Positions 34,661 to 44,186 are shown, numbered from the stretch's first letter. The stretch is DNA of 64,000 bases from Sphingomonas sp. LC-1 (GCF_025371035.1 NZ_JANZXB010000004.1:62001-126000), one strand, 5' to 3'. Translations and numbers: made by a program. Notes: a model not told the origin generated them from the letters alone.

Positions 34661-36747
34661 CACTTGGTCTCCAGCATTTCGCGGGCCACCTTCACGACAT
34701 TGTCGTGGGTGAAGCCATACTTGTCCTGCAACTTGGCAAGCGGCGCCGAAGCGCCGAAGGTCGACATGGTGATCGTGCGGCCGTCGAACCCGACATAGCG
34801 GTCCCAGCCGATCGACCCGGCCTGCTCGACCGCCAGACGCTTGGTGACGCCCTTCGGCAGGACGCTTTCCTTGTATTCGGCGTCCTGCAGCTCGAAACGA
34901 TACCAGCTCGGCAGCGAGACGACGCGCGCCTTGATGCCGTCGGCCTTCAACGTCTCATAGGCGTCCGTCACCAGCGACAGTTCCGACCCCGTTGCGATGA
35001 GGATGATGTCGGGTGTGCCGTCGCAATCCGCAAGGACGTAACCGCCCTTCTTCACGCCCGAAGCGGGCGCATATTTGCCGCGATCGAGGGTGGGGAGCGC
35101 CTGACGCGAGAAGATCAGCGCGGTCGGGTGGCTGGCCGACTCGACGGCGCAGCGCCACGCCTCGGCCACTTCGTTCGCATCGCCGGGGCGGATGGTGTCG
35201 AGGCCGGGGATCGCACGCAGCGTCGCCAGATGCTCGATCGGCTGATGGGTCGGGCCGTCCTCGCCCACGCCGATCGAGTCGTGCGTGAAAACGAACACCG
35301 CCCCCAGTTCCATGATCGCGGCGAGGCGGATCGGCGCGCGCATATAGTCGGAGAAGACCAGGAAGGTCGCGCCATAGGAGCGCAGGTGCGACAGCGCCAT
35401 GCCGTCGACGATCGCGCCCATCGAATGCTCGCGCACGCCGAAGTGGAAATTGCGCCCCTCATAGCTGCCCGGCTGGAACGAACCGCCATCCTTGATCAGC
35501 GTCTTGGTCGAGGGCGCGAGGTCGGCCGAGCCGCCGATCAGCCACGGCACCTTGGCGGCGATGGCGTTCTGCACCTTGCCGCCCGAGTCGCGGCTGGCAA
35601 TGCCCTTGGCATCCGCCTCGAACACCGGAATGTCGCTGTCCCAGCCCTCGGGGAGCTTGTCGGCGAGCATCGCGTCGAGCTCGGCGGCGAGTTCGGGATA
35701 TTCGGCGCGGTAGCGATCGGTCATCGCAACCCATTCGTCGCGCAGCGGCTTGCCGCGGCCCTCGATCGCACTGCGGAACGCTTCGCACACGCCATCGGGG
35801 ACCAGGAACTTGGCGTTCTCGGGCCAGCCATAGGCCTTCTTGGTCGCGCGGATCGCATCCTCGCCCAGCGGCTCGCCATGCGCCTTCTCGCTGCCTGCCT
35901 TGGGGCTGCCATAGCCGATCACCGACTTCACGACGATGAAGGTCGGCTTGTCCTGGGTCGCCTTGAAGGTGTCGAGCGCGGCGGTCAGCGCACCCACGTC
36001 ATTGGCGTCGTCGACATGGATGACGTTCCAGCCATAGGCCTCGAACCGCTTGCCGACATCCTCGTTGAACGCGATGTCGGTGCCGCCCTCGATCGAGATC
36101 TGGTTCGAATCGTAGATCCAGCAGAGGTTGGACAATTTGAGGTGGCCGGCGGTCGAAGCCGCTTCCGAGGCCACGCCCTCCATCATGTCGCCGTCGCCGC
36201 ACACGACATAGACGTCATGGTCGAAGATCGGGAAACCCTCGCGGTTAAAATGGGCGGCCAGCCAGCGCTCGGCGATCGCCATGCCGACCGAGTTGCCGCA
36301 ACCGGCGCCCAGCGGACCGGTCGTCGTCTCGACGCCGGTGGTGTGGCGATATTCGGGGTGGCCCGGCGTCTTCGAGTTGAGCTGGCGGAAACCCTTCAGG
36401 TCCTCCAGGCTCAGCGCGGGCTTGCCGGACTTGTTGCCGTCCGCGTCGATCTCCTCGATTCCCGCCAGGTGGATCAGCGAGTAGAGCAGCATCGAGGCAT
36501 GGCCGACCGACAGCACGAAGCGGTCGCGATTGGGCCAATCGGCATGCGCGGGGTCGTAGCGCAGAAATTTCGACCAGATGGTATGACCGACGGGCGCGAG
36601 CGCCATGGGGGTGCCGGGGTGGCCCGAATTGGCCTGCTGCACCGCATCCATCGACAGGGTGCGGATGGTGTCGATGGTCAGTCGCTCGATCGACCCGTCT
36701 TCATGCAGATGGGTATCGGCCACGGCGTGGGTGGTGGCGTCGGTCAT
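34660..36747 (-). CDS. tkt: Transketolase
   Basis: A 695-residue thiamine-diphosphate enzyme of normal length. It includes DAVQQANSGHPGTPMALAPV and GDGDMMEGVASEAASTAGHL (ThDP-binding motif GDG...), then GEDGPTHQPIEHLATLRAIP in the pyrimidine domain and AVEQAGSIGWDRYVG near the C-terminus. It moves two-carbon units between pentose and hexose phosphates. The ATG at 36747 is preferred over a slightly earlier in-frame ATG, which directly abuts AAGG. It is 73 bp downstream of rpiA and coupled to tal. Confidence 0.97.
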   Translation of the reverse strand: MTDATTHAVADTHLHEDGSIERLTIDTIRTLSMDAVQQANSGHPGTPMALAPVGHTIWSKFLRYDPAHADWPNRDRFVLSVGHASMLLYSLIHLAGIEEIDADGNKSGKPALSLEDLKGFRQLNSKTPGHPEYRHTTGVETTTGPLGAGCGNSVGMAIAERWLAAHFNREGFPIFDHDVYVVCGDGDMMEGVASEAASTAGHLKLSNLCWIYDSNQISIEGGTDIAFNEDVGKRFEAYGWNVIHVDDANDVGALTAALDTFKATQDKPTFIVVKSVIGYGSPKAGSEKAHGEPLGEDAIRATKKAYGWPENAKFLVPDGVCEAFRSAIEGRGKPLRDEWVAMTDRYRAEYPELAAELDAMLADKLPEGWDSDIPVFEADAKGIASRDSGGKVQNAIAAKVPWLIGGSADLAPSTKTLIKDGGSFQPGSYEGRNFHFGVREHSMGAIVDGMALSHLRSYGATFLVFSDYMRAPIRLAAIMELGAVFVFTHDSIGVGEDGPTHQPIEHLATLRAIPGLDTIRPGDANEVAEAWRCAVESASHPTALIFSRQALPTLDRGKYAPASGVKKGGYVLADCDGTPDIILIATGSELSLVTDAYETLKADGIKARVVSLPSWYRFELQDAEYKESVLPKGVTKRLAVEQAGSIGWDRYVGFDGRTITMSTFGASAPLAKLQDKYGFTHDNVVKVAREMLETK

Positions 36748-36820
36748 GGAGTCTGGCCTCATCCTTCGTTATGTGATCGAACGCGTCCGCGCTCGCTCTG
36801 GTTGCCATGCGCGACCGGCC

Positions 36821-37510
36821 TTAGCGCGGGTTCCGCCCCCGTTCCAGCCGGGTAACAATCCCGCCATCGGCAATATAGGCCGCGTCGATTTCGCGCAGGA
36901 ACAGACCATGCCCGACAACGCCCGGTATCGCTACCAGAGAATCCGCCAGGGTCTGTAGCGCGGTGTCGTCCCAGCCATGGCCGTCGACGACGATATTGCC
37001 ATTGTCGGTGCGATAATTGGGTCGTTCGGCTGTCCGGTCGAAGAAATGGGCCAATCGCGCAACAACATAGCTCTTGGCAAAGGGCAGGATTTCGACCGGC
37101 AGCGGGGTGCCGCCCAACCGTTGCGCCCGCTTCGAACCATCGGCGATCACGATCATCCGGTCGGCGGCGTCCGCCACCACCTTCTCGCGCAGCATCGCGC
37201 CGCCCGCTCCTTTGACCGCATACAGTTCCGCGTCGATCGCATCCGCACCGTCGATCGCCAGATCGACCCGCGACACCTCGGCGAAATCGCGCACGCGCAA
37301 CCCCAGCGATTCGGCCAGCTTCGCACTGGCGTGCGACGTCGCCACCGTCTCAATACGCAGGCGACGCTCGGCCAGCGCGGCAATGGCATGCGTCGCCGTC
37401 GAGCCCGTTCCCAGGCCCACCAGCATATCGTCGCATACCTCCCGCACCGCAGCGACTGCGGCTAGGCGCTTGTCGGCGTCCCGATCGATCATGTCTTTTT
37501 GAGAATGCAT
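36821..37510 (-). CDS. rpiA: Ribose 5-phosphate isomerase A
   Basis: A 229-residue RpiA. Substrate-binding and catalytic segments are GLGTGSTATHAIAAL, DGADAIDAELYAVKGAGGAM (Asp and Lys of the active site) and DGSKRAQRLG. It interconverts ribose 5-phosphate and ribulose 5-phosphate. Start choice: the ATG at 37510 (MHSQKDMIDRD); an internal ATG at 37492 is an alternative. It is the first gene of the pentose-phosphate cluster and lies 30 bp from a conspicuous inverted repeat (37540-37560). Confidence 0.94.
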   Translation of the reverse strand: MHSQKDMIDRDADKRLAAVAAVREVCDDMLVGLGTGSTATHAIAALAERRLRIETVATSHASAKLAESLGLRVRDFAEVSRVDLAIDGADAIDAELYAVKGAGGAMLREKVVADAADRMIVIADGSKRAQRLGGTPLPVEILPFAKSYVVARLAHFFDRTAERPNYRTDNGNIVVDGHGWDDTALQTLADSLVAIPGVVGHGLFLREIDAAYIADGGIVTRLERGRNPR

Positions 37511-37539
37511 CAGAACCCCAAAAGCTCCCGCATCGCCGG

Positions 37540-37570
37540 ATTTGTCGCAGCGCGACAAATTGCGACAATT
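37540..37570. promoter_or_regulatory. Double inverted repeat in the rpiA/efflux divergent spacer
   Basis: A perfect dyad ATTTGTCGC-AGC-GCGACAAAT (37540-37560) is overlapped by a second dyad AATTG-CGA-CAATT (37558-37570); both contain the TTGCGACAA/TTGTCGC core. The spacer separates rpiA from the RND efflux operon, so the site could be the operator for either; its closeness to rpiA (30 bp) favours rpiA, while the shape is typical of TetR-type efflux repressors. No regulator gene is adjacent. Confidence 0.55.
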
Positions 37571-37711
37571 AAGGCATCCGCAAATAGGCCATCATCCCTT
37601 GCCTTTTCGACCCCGCCTCGTGCACTTTGCCACGAGACAGCAACATTTGCCCGGATCGCGCATTGACGTGCGAGCCGGGCTCCCGCTCGGCATTTCAGGC
37701 AGGTGGACGAT

Positions 37712-38947
37712 TTGAACTTTCCAGGCTTTCGCGGGCGCCGGGCGCTTGCCGGCACGGCCATGGTCTTGGCGCTGGCGAGCGTGTCGGCATGCGGTGGTGG
37801 TGACAAGGGCGGCGCGTCCAAGGGGGGCGCTGGCGGGCAGCAGCAGACGCCGACCATCGGCTATGTCACCGTGCAGCCGACCAACGCGCCGATCGTGACC
37901 GAACTGGCCGCGCGGACCACCGCCTTCGAAAGCTCCGACGTCCGTCCGCAGGTGACCGGCGTCATCCGCCGCCGCTTCTTTACCGAGGGCTCACTCGTCA
38001 AGCGGGGCCAGCCGCTCTACGAGATCGATCCGCGCCTCTATCGCGCCTCGGTGAACCAGGCCGCGGCGAACCTGCAAAGCGCGCAGGCCAATGCGGAAGC
38101 GACGCGGATACAGGCCGAACGCTATCGCCCGCTGGCGCAGATCGAGGCGATCTCGAAGCAGGATTATACCAACGCCCAGGCATCCGCCCGACAGGCGGCG
38201 GCGCAGGTGGCGCAGACCCGTGCCGCGCTGGAGACGGCACGCGTCAATCTGCAATTCACCACCGTCCCCGCCCCGATCAGCGGGCGGATCGGACGCTCGC
38301 TGTTCACCGTCGGTGCGCTGGTCAGTTCCAACCAGACCGATCCGCTGGCGCAGATTCAACGACTGGACCCGATCTTCGTCGATATTCAGCAGTCGGCGTC
38401 CGACCTGCTGTCGCTTCGCCGCAGCCTGGCGGCCCGCGACGGCCTGATCCCGGCCAGCGCGCGTGTCTCGCTGCGGCTGGAGGACGGGACCGATTACGGC
38501 CAGACCGGCACGGTCGAGTTCGCCGAGGCGGTGGTCGATCCGCAGACCGGCACGGTGACGCTGCGTGCGCGCTTCCCCAATCCGCAAGGCCTGCTGCTGC
38601 CCGGCATGTTCGTCCGCGCGCGGTTCGCGCAGGCGATCGACACCGGCGCCTATCTGGTCCCGCAACAGGCGATTGCCCGCGATCCGAAGGGCAATGCGAC
38701 GCTGTTCGTCGTCGGCCCGAACGACAAGGTCCAGCAGAAGACGGTCCGCGCCGAACGCACCCAGGGCGCGTTCTGGGTGGTCACCGATGGGCTGAAGCCC
38801 GGCGACAGGATCGTGACCCAGGGCCTCGCCAATCTGCGCGCAGGGCAGAGCGTGAAGGCGGTCCCCGCCGACAGCCCGCAAAAGGTCCAGCCCCCCTCGC
38901 CCGAACAGCTGAAGAAGATGCAGGCCGCCAAGGGCAAGGCGGGCTGA
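37712..38947 (+). CDS. RND efflux periplasmic adaptor (membrane fusion) lipoprotein
   Basis: A 411-residue MexE/AcrA-type adaptor. I chose a TTG start at 37712 because AGGTGG sits at the right spacing; a GTG at 37703 would add three residues. The signal peptide ends in the lipobox VSAC, followed by a Gly/Lys-rich linker. Then come the beta-barrel/lipoyl region (TTAFESSDVRPQVTGVIRRR... FTEGSLVKRGQPLYEIDPRL), the alpha-hairpin (about 100-165, YRASVNQAAANLQSAQANAE onward) and the second half of the lipoyl domain (VNLQFTTVPAPISGRIGRSL). It bridges the inner-membrane pump and the outer-membrane channel encoded by the next two genes. Confidence 0.92.
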   Translation: MNFPGFRGRRALAGTAMVLALASVSACGGGDKGGASKGGAGGQQQTPTIGYVTVQPTNAPIVTELAARTTAFESSDVRPQVTGVIRRRFFTEGSLVKRGQPLYEIDPRLYRASVNQAAANLQSAQANAEATRIQAERYRPLAQIEAISKQDYTNAQASARQAAAQVAQTRAALETARVNLQFTTVPAPISGRIGRSLFTVGALVSSNQTDPLAQIQRLDPIFVDIQQSASDLLSLRRSLAARDGLIPASARVSLRLEDGTDYGQTGTVEFAEAVVDPQTGTVTLRARFPNPQGLLLPGMFVRARFAQAIDTGAYLVPQQAIARDPKGNATLFVVGPNDKVQQKTVRAERTQGAFWVVTDGLKPGDRIVTQGLANLRAGQSVKAVPADSPQKVQPPSPEQLKKMQAAKGKAG

Positions 38948-38954
38948 CCGAACC

Positions 38955-41900
38955 ATGCTCAGCCGCGTCTTCATCGATCGTCCCATCTTCGCCTGGGTCC
39001 TTGCCATCATCGTCATGCTGGCAGGCGTCGGCGCGATCATGGGCCTGCCCATCGCGCAATATCCCGACGTCGCCCCGCCCCAGGTGTCGATCCGCGCCAC
39101 CTTCCCCGGCGCCTCCGCCCAGACGCTGCAGAATTCGGTCACGCAGGTCATCGAACAGCAGCTGACCGGCATTGACGGGCTGCTTTATTTCCAGTCCTCC
39201 TCGTCCAGCCGCGGCTCGGTGACGATCACCGCGACCTTCGCCAAGGGCACCGATCCCGACATCGCGCAGGTGCAAGTCCAGAACCAGGTCCAGCAATCGG
39301 TCGCGCGCCTGCCGCAACAGGTGCAGCAACAGGGCCTGGTCGTCCGCAAGTCGAACCCCGACTTCCTGTTGATCGCGGGCGTGTATGACGAAACGAACCG
39401 GATGACGAACCAGGACGTCTCCGATTATCTCGTCTCCAATCTCCAGGATCCGCTCGGCCGTATCCAGGGCGTGGGCGACACCAATGTCTTCGGCTCGCAA
39501 TATGCGATGCGCATCTGGCTCAACCCGGAGCGGCTGGCCTCCTATCAGCTGATGCCCTCGGACATCGTCACCGCGATCCAGAACCAGAATACCGAAGTCG
39601 CGGCGGGTGAGGTCGGCGGCACCCCGTCGCCCACCACGCAGATGCTGAACGCCACCGTGACCTCCATGTCGCGGCTCCAGACGCCCGAGCAGTTTCGCGA
39701 GATCATCGTGAAGACGCTGAACAACGGCGCAACGGTCAAGCTGTCCGATGTGGCGCGGATCGAATTGGGCGCGGAAAGCTATGCCGCGGTCAGCCGGATC
39801 AACCAGCATCCGGGCGCGGGCATCGCCGTGCTGATGGCACCGGGCGCCGATGCGCTGAAGACCGCCGAGCTGGTCAAGGCGGAGATCACCCGCGTCGCCA
39901 AGACCTTTCCGCCGGGGCTGAAGGTCGCCTATGCCAACGACACCACCGCCTTCATCAAGCTGTCGATCGACGAGGTGGTCAAGACGCTGATCGAGGCGAT
40001 CATCCTCGTCGTCATCGTCATGTTCGTCTTCCTGCAAAGCTGGCGCGCGACGTTGATCCCGACGATCGCGGTGCCGGTGGTGCTGCTGGGCACCTTCGCC
40101 ATCTTCTATCTGGCGGGGTTCTCGATCAACACCCTGACCCTGTTCGGGCTGGTGCTGGCGATCGGCCTGCTGGTCGATGACGCGATCGTGGTCGTGGAGA
40201 ATGTCGAGCGACTGCTCGAAGAAAATCCCGACATGACCCCGCGCGAGGCGACGATCGAGTCGATGAATGAGATCACCGTCGCGCTGATCGCCATCGCGCT
40301 CGTCCTGTCGGCGGTGTTCCTGCCGATGGCGTTCTTCGGTGGATCGACCGGCGTCATCTATCGCCAATTCTCGATCACCATCGTCTCGGCGATGATCCTG
40401 TCGGTCGCCGTCGCGATCATCCTGTCCCCCGCCCTGACCGCAAGCCTTTTAAAGCAAAAGGCCAAGGAGGGCGAAGAAGGCGCTTGGCTCGACCGCAAGT
40501 TCCCGCGCGTGGCGCATGGGCTTCAGCGCGCGAAGGACGGTTTCAACATCCGGTTCGACTGGACGGTCGAGAAATACACCTCCGCGGTACGCACCGTCGT
40601 CGATCGCAAATGGCTGTTCCTGCTGATCTATGTCGGCGTCGTCGCGCTGCTGGCGATCCTGTTCCTGCGTCTGCCCACCGGCTTCCTGCCGACCGAGGAT
40701 CAGGGGTCGGCGATCATCCAGTTCCGTCTGCCCGCCGGCGCGACCCAGGGTCGCACCATGGAGGTCCAGCGCCGGGTCGAGCAATATTTCGCCCAGAATG
40801 AGGGCAAGAACGTCAAGGTGCTCTTTACCGTCGCGGGCGGCGGCGGTGGCGGCACCAGCGGCCAGAATACCGGCCAGGGCTTCATCAACTTCGTCGACTG
40901 GGCCGACCGCAAGGGCAAGGAAAACAACGCCGACGCGATTACCGGCCGTGCCTCCGCCGCGTTCCGGGGGCTTCGCGACGCGCAGGTCTTCGCGCTGGTC
41001 CCGCCCGCCATTCGCGGCCTCGGCCAGTCGGACGGCTTCACCATGGAGTTGCAGAACATCTCCGGCATGCCGCTGGAGAAGTTCGAGGCGATCCGCGACC
41101 AGCTGCTCGCCAAGGCCAATGCCGACCCGATGCTTGCCTCAGTCCGCCTGACCGAGCTGCCCGACATCGCCACGCTGCGCGTCGACCTCGACCAGCAGAA
41201 ACTGGCGGCGCTGGGGCTGACCCAGCAACAGGTGAACTCGACCCTGTCGACCGCCTGGGGCGGGCAATATGTCAACGACTTCATCGATCGCGGCCGCGTG
41301 AAGCGCGTCTTCGTCCAGGGTGACGCACCCTATCGCGGCGAACCCGAGGACCTGAAACAATGGTTCGTACGAGGGTCGAGCGGGCAAATGGCCCCCTTCT
41401 CCTCCTTCTCGACGATCAACTGGGGCGTGGCGCCGACCACCCTGTCACGGTTCAACGGCATCCCTTCCTACGAATTCCAGGGGTCGGCCGCGCCGGGTTA
41501 CAGCTCGGGCGACGCGATGCAGCGGATGACCGAACTGGCTTCGCAGATTCCGGGCACCTCGATCGCCTGGGCGGGGCTGTCCTATCAGGAACGGCTGTCG
41601 GGCGGTCAGGCGCCGATCCTGTACGGGCTGTCGATCCTGGTCGTCTTCCTGTGCCTCGCCGCGCTGTATGAAAGCTGGTCGATCCCGTTCGCGGTGCTGC
41701 TGGTCATCCCGCTCGGCCTGATCGGCGCGGTCGCCTTCGTGACGCTGCGCGGACTGACCAACGACGTCTATCTCCAGATCGGTCTGCTGACGACCATGGG
41801 GCTAGCGGCGAAGAACGCGATCCTGATGATCGAATTCGCGGAGCAGGCGGAGAAACAGGGCAAGCGCGTCATCGACGCCGCGCTGGAGGCCGCCAAGATC

Positions 41901-42185
41901 CGTCTGCGTCCGATCCTGATGACCAGCTTCGCGTTCATCTTCGGCGTGTTGCCGCTCGCCATCTCGACGGGTGCGGGCGCGAACAGCCGCATCGCGATCG
42001 GCACTGCCGTGATCGGCGGAATGCTGACCGCGACGGTCCTGGCGATCTTCTACATCCCGCTATTCTTCGTGCTGGTGCGCCGGTCGGTGCGCAACGGTCT
42101 GGCGCGGCTGCGCGGCAAGCCGATGAGCGAACATGGTGCGGGCCATAAGCCCGTCGAGCAAAAACCGGGCACGGAGCAGGCCTGA
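38955..42185 (+). CDS. RND multidrug efflux permease (AcrB/MexF-like)
   Basis: A 1076-residue HAE-1 family pump: twelve membrane helices and two large periplasmic loops in duplicated halves. The start MLSRVFIDRPIFAWVLAIIV is typical. Proton-relay residues lie in LVLAIGLLVDDAIVVVENVE (Asp pair in helix 4), and the GG-loop area around GGGGGGTSGQNTGQG is present. The second repeat has SIPFAVLLVIPLGLIGAV and the late helices. It exports hydrophobic drugs or metabolites using the proton gradient. It is 7 bp after the adaptor and overlaps the outer-membrane gene by one base. The substrate range cannot be read from sequence. Confidence 0.96.
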   Translation: MLSRVFIDRPIFAWVLAIIVMLAGVGAIMGLPIAQYPDVAPPQVSIRATFPGASAQTLQNSVTQVIEQQLTGIDGLLYFQSSSSSRGSVTITATFAKGTDPDIAQVQVQNQVQQSVARLPQQVQQQGLVVRKSNPDFLLIAGVYDETNRMTNQDVSDYLVSNLQDPLGRIQGVGDTNVFGSQYAMRIWLNPERLASYQLMPSDIVTAIQNQNTEVAAGEVGGTPSPTTQMLNATVTSMSRLQTPEQFREIIVKTLNNGATVKLSDVARIELGAESYAAVSRINQHPGAGIAVLMAPGADALKTAELVKAEITRVAKTFPPGLKVAYANDTTAFIKLSIDEVVKTLIEAIILVVIVMFVFLQSWRATLIPTIAVPVVLLGTFAIFYLAGFSINTLTLFGLVLAIGLLVDDAIVVVENVERLLEENPDMTPREATIESMNEITVALIAIALVLSAVFLPMAFFGGSTGVIYRQFSITIVSAMILSVAVAIILSPALTASLLKQKAKEGEEGAWLDRKFPRVAHGLQRAKDGFNIRFDWTVEKYTSAVRTVVDRKWLFLLIYVGVVALLAILFLRLPTGFLPTEDQGSAIIQFRLPAGATQGRTMEVQRRVEQYFAQNEGKNVKVLFTVAGGGGGGTSGQNTGQGFINFVDWADRKGKENNADAITGRASAAFRGLRDAQVFALVPPAIRGLGQSDGFTMELQNISGMPLEKFEAIRDQLLAKANADPMLASVRLTELPDIATLRVDLDQQKLAALGLTQQQVNSTLSTAWGGQYVNDFIDRGRVKRVFVQGDAPYRGEPEDLKQWFVRGSSGQMAPFSSFSTINWGVAPTTLSRFNGIPSYEFQGSAAPGYSSGDAMQRMTELASQIPGTSIAWAGLSYQERLSGGQAPILYGLSILVVFLCLAALYESWSIPFAVLLVIPLGLIGAVAFVTLRGLTNDVYLQIGLLTTMGLAAKNAILMIEFAEQAEKQGKRVIDAALEAAKIRLRPILMTSFAFIFGVLPLAISTGAGANSRIAIGTAVIGGMLTATVLAIFYIPLFFVLVRRSVRNGLARLRGKPMSEHGAGHKPVEQKPGTEQA

Positions 42186-43774
42186 TGCGTATCCTGTCCC
42201 CCTTCCCCGCCATGCTGCTGGCCGCGAGCGCGCTGTCCGCCTGTTCGATGGCTCCCCGATATGAGCGACCCGCGACACCGGTCCCGCCGTCATGGCCGAT
42301 CGGCGACGCCTATCTTCGCCAGTCGGAAGCGGCGCTGCCCAGCGTCCGCTATAGCGACGTGTTCCGCGACGCCCGGTTGCAGCGGCTGATCGTCCAGGCG
42401 CTGGCCAATAACCGCGACCTGCGCGTGGCGGCGGCGAACATCGCCTCGACCCGCGCGCAATATCGCATCCAGCGCGGCAGCCTGTTTCCCCAGATCGATG
42501 CGACAGGCCGCTATAGCTATACCGACCGGGGATCGGGCGGGGCGGGCAGCCAAGCCATCGGCAATGGCAGCACGGGCACGGGGACCGGTACCGGAGGCAC
42601 CGGAACGGGTACGGGGACAAGCACGGGCGGAACAGGCACGGGCGGTACGGGAACCGGCACCGGTGGCGCCGGTGGCACGATCGTTTCCGGCGCCAATGGC
42701 AGCGGCAGCGCCTGGTCGGTCAATCTTGGCACCACCGCCTTCGAACTGGATCTGTTCGGCCGCATCCGCTCGCTGACCGGGGCGGCGCTCGACCGTTATT
42801 TCGCGACCGAAGCGGCGGCACGCGCGACCCGGCTGACCCTGGTCGGGGATATTGCCGATGCCTGGCTCAACTATGCGGCGGACCAAAGCCTGCTGACCAT
42901 CGCGCAGCAGACCGCGGCCAATGCGGAACGCAGCGTCACCCTGACCCGTGCGCGGCTGACCGGCGGGATCGCACCGCGCACCGATCTGCGGCAGGCCGAA
43001 CAGGTGCTCGCGACCGCGCAGGCCGATCTGGCGCAGCAGAAGACCGCCGTCGCGCAAGACGTGAACGCGCTGCAACTCCTGGTCGGCGCGCCGATCGATG
43101 CCGCCCTGCTTCCTCGTTCGATCGAGCAAGCGGCGCCGACGATCGCCACCCTGCCCGCCGGGCTCGACTCGGGCATCCTGTTGCGCCGCCCCGATGTGGT
43201 GCAGGCAGAGTATCTGCTGCGCGCCACCAATGGACAGATCGGCGCGGCGCGCGCGGCCTTGTTCCCGCGCATCTCGCTGACCGGATTGGTCGGTTTCGCC
43301 AGTACGGCACTGACTTCGCTCTTCTCGGGCGGCAGCTTCAACTATTCGGTCGCACCCGCCGTCAGCTATCCGATCTTCCAGGCCGGAGCGGGCGTCGCGA
43401 ACGTCCAATATACCGAGGCTCAGCGCGATGCGGCGCTGGCGACCTATGAAAAGGCGATCCAGACCGCTTTTCAGGAGACCGCCGATGCTTTGGCGCGGCA
43501 AGGCACGATCGCGGATCAGCTTGGCGCCAATCGCCGCTTCCTATCGGCGGCGGCTGATACCTATCGATTGACCGAGGCGAGCTATCGCGGGGGCATCACA
43601 CCGTTCCTCAACACGCTGGATGCGCAGCGCTCGCTCTACTCGGCGCAGCGGACGGTGATCGCGACCCAGTTGGTCGAAGCCAGCAACCGCGTGTCGCTCT
43701 ACCGCGTGCTGGGCGGCGATTCACTCCTGGAAGCGACGCCCGACGGCCCGGTGCCGCTGACGCCCGGCGGATAA
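42185..43774 (+). CDS. Efflux outer-membrane lipoprotein (NodT/OprM family) with Gly/Thr-rich loop
   Basis: A 529-residue outer-membrane channel of the TolC superfamily. The signal peptide ends in lipobox LSAC (Cys20). The duplicated alpha-barrel/beta-barrel layout is visible; QADLAQQKTAVAQDVNALQL and the repeated ALFPRISLTG/GSLFPQIDATG strand starts mark the two halves. Unusually, about 55 residues of nearly pure Gly, Thr and Ser (about 117-174) are inserted between the first two beta-strands (IDATGRYSYTD and WSVNLGTTAFELDLFG), where the first extracellular loop belongs. It completes the tripartite pump with the two preceding genes. Confidence 0.93.
   Translation: MRILSPFPAMLLAASALSACSMAPRYERPATPVPPSWPIGDAYLRQSEAALPSVRYSDVFRDARLQRLIVQALANNRDLRVAAANIASTRAQYRIQRGSLFPQIDATGRYSYTDRGSGGAGSQAIGNGSTGTGTGTGGTGTGTGTSTGGTGTGGTGTGTGGAGGTIVSGANGSGSAWSVNLGTTAFELDLFGRIRSLTGAALDRYFATEAAARATRLTLVGDIADAWLNYAADQSLLTIAQQTAANAERSVTLTRARLTGGIAPRTDLRQAEQVLATAQADLAQQKTAVAQDVNALQLLVGAPIDAALLPRSIEQAAPTIATLPAGLDSGILLRRPDVVQAEYLLRATNGQIGAARAALFPRISLTGLVGFASTALTSLFSGGSFNYSVAPAVSYPIFQAGAGVANVQYTEAQRDAALATYEKAIQTAFQETADALARQGTIADQLGANRRFLSAAADTYRLTEASYRGGITPFLNTLDAQRSLYSAQRTVIATQLVEASNRVSLYRVLGGDSLLEATPDGPVPLTPGG
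42566..42675 (+). repeat. In-frame Gly-Thr coding tandem repeat in the efflux channel gene
   Basis: About 110 bp of imperfect GGNACN hexamers (for example GGCACGGGGACCGGTACCGG) encode Gly-Thr dipeptides. Synonymous third positions vary, so it is an old or selected repeat rather than a fresh slippage product. Changes in units of six bases would keep the frame and alter loop length. Confidence 0.85.
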
Positions 43775-43777
43775 AGC

Positions 43778-43810
43778 GTCCCGCCCCGGCGCGAAGGGCC
43801 GGGGCGGGAC
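43778..43810. terminator. Strong hairpin ending the efflux operon, possibly bidirectional
   Basis: A perfect 13-bp G/C-rich stem (43778-43790 with 43798-43810, 7-base loop) immediately follows the outer-membrane gene. It lies 8 bp beyond the stop of the convergent phasin gene. It has no long T tract on the plus strand and a short one on the minus strand. Confidence 0.7.
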
Positions 43811-43817
43811 GAAAGCA

Positions 43818-44186
43818 TCAGCCTTGTTCGGGGCCGCGTGCCGCCCCGATGGCATCCCGACCGAACTGGACGATCAACTCGCCGATCTCGCGCGCCTGCG
43901 ACATGGACCGGTTTCCCTGTTCGCGCAGAAAGTCGGTCTGAATGCGCATCACGTCCGACAGATCCTTGGCGGAGGCGGCGGCGCGCATGGCGGAAAAAGC
44001 CTCGCGCGCATTGGTTTCGGCCTGATCGAGCATCTTGAGCGTCACCACCGAACCGCCCTCGGCCATTTTCTGCCCCGATGCCTTCATCGCCTCGCCAGCG
44101 CCCTTCAGGCTGTCGGTGAAGCGCTCCGCGCCCATATCGCCACCGATCGCGCCTGCACCGCCACCATTTCCGAAATCGTCGGCCAT
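43818..44186 (-). CDS. Phasin family protein
   Basis: A 122-residue, mostly helical protein. The central part (DSLKGAGEAMKASGQKMAEG through IQTDFLREQGNRSMSQAREI) matches the phasin pattern of amphipathic helices with QTDFLREQ-type segments. Phasins coat polyhydroxyalkanoate granules. The N-terminus is Gly-rich. A PHA depolymerase gene at the right edge of the window shows that the organism handles PHA. It is preceded by AAGGAGAG and ends against the efflux terminator hairpin. Confidence 0.8.
   Translation of the reverse strand: MADDFGNGGGAGAIGGDMGAERFTDSLKGAGEAMKASGQKMAEGGSVVTLKMLDQAETNAREAFSAMRAAASAKDLSDVMRIQTDFLREQGNRSMSQAREIGELIVQFGRDAIGAARGPEQG

Noticed and set aside
42566-42675. CRISPR array or direct-repeat mobile element
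   Set aside because: The repeat is a 6-bp in-frame coding repeat within an outer-membrane protein gene, without spacers of constant length.
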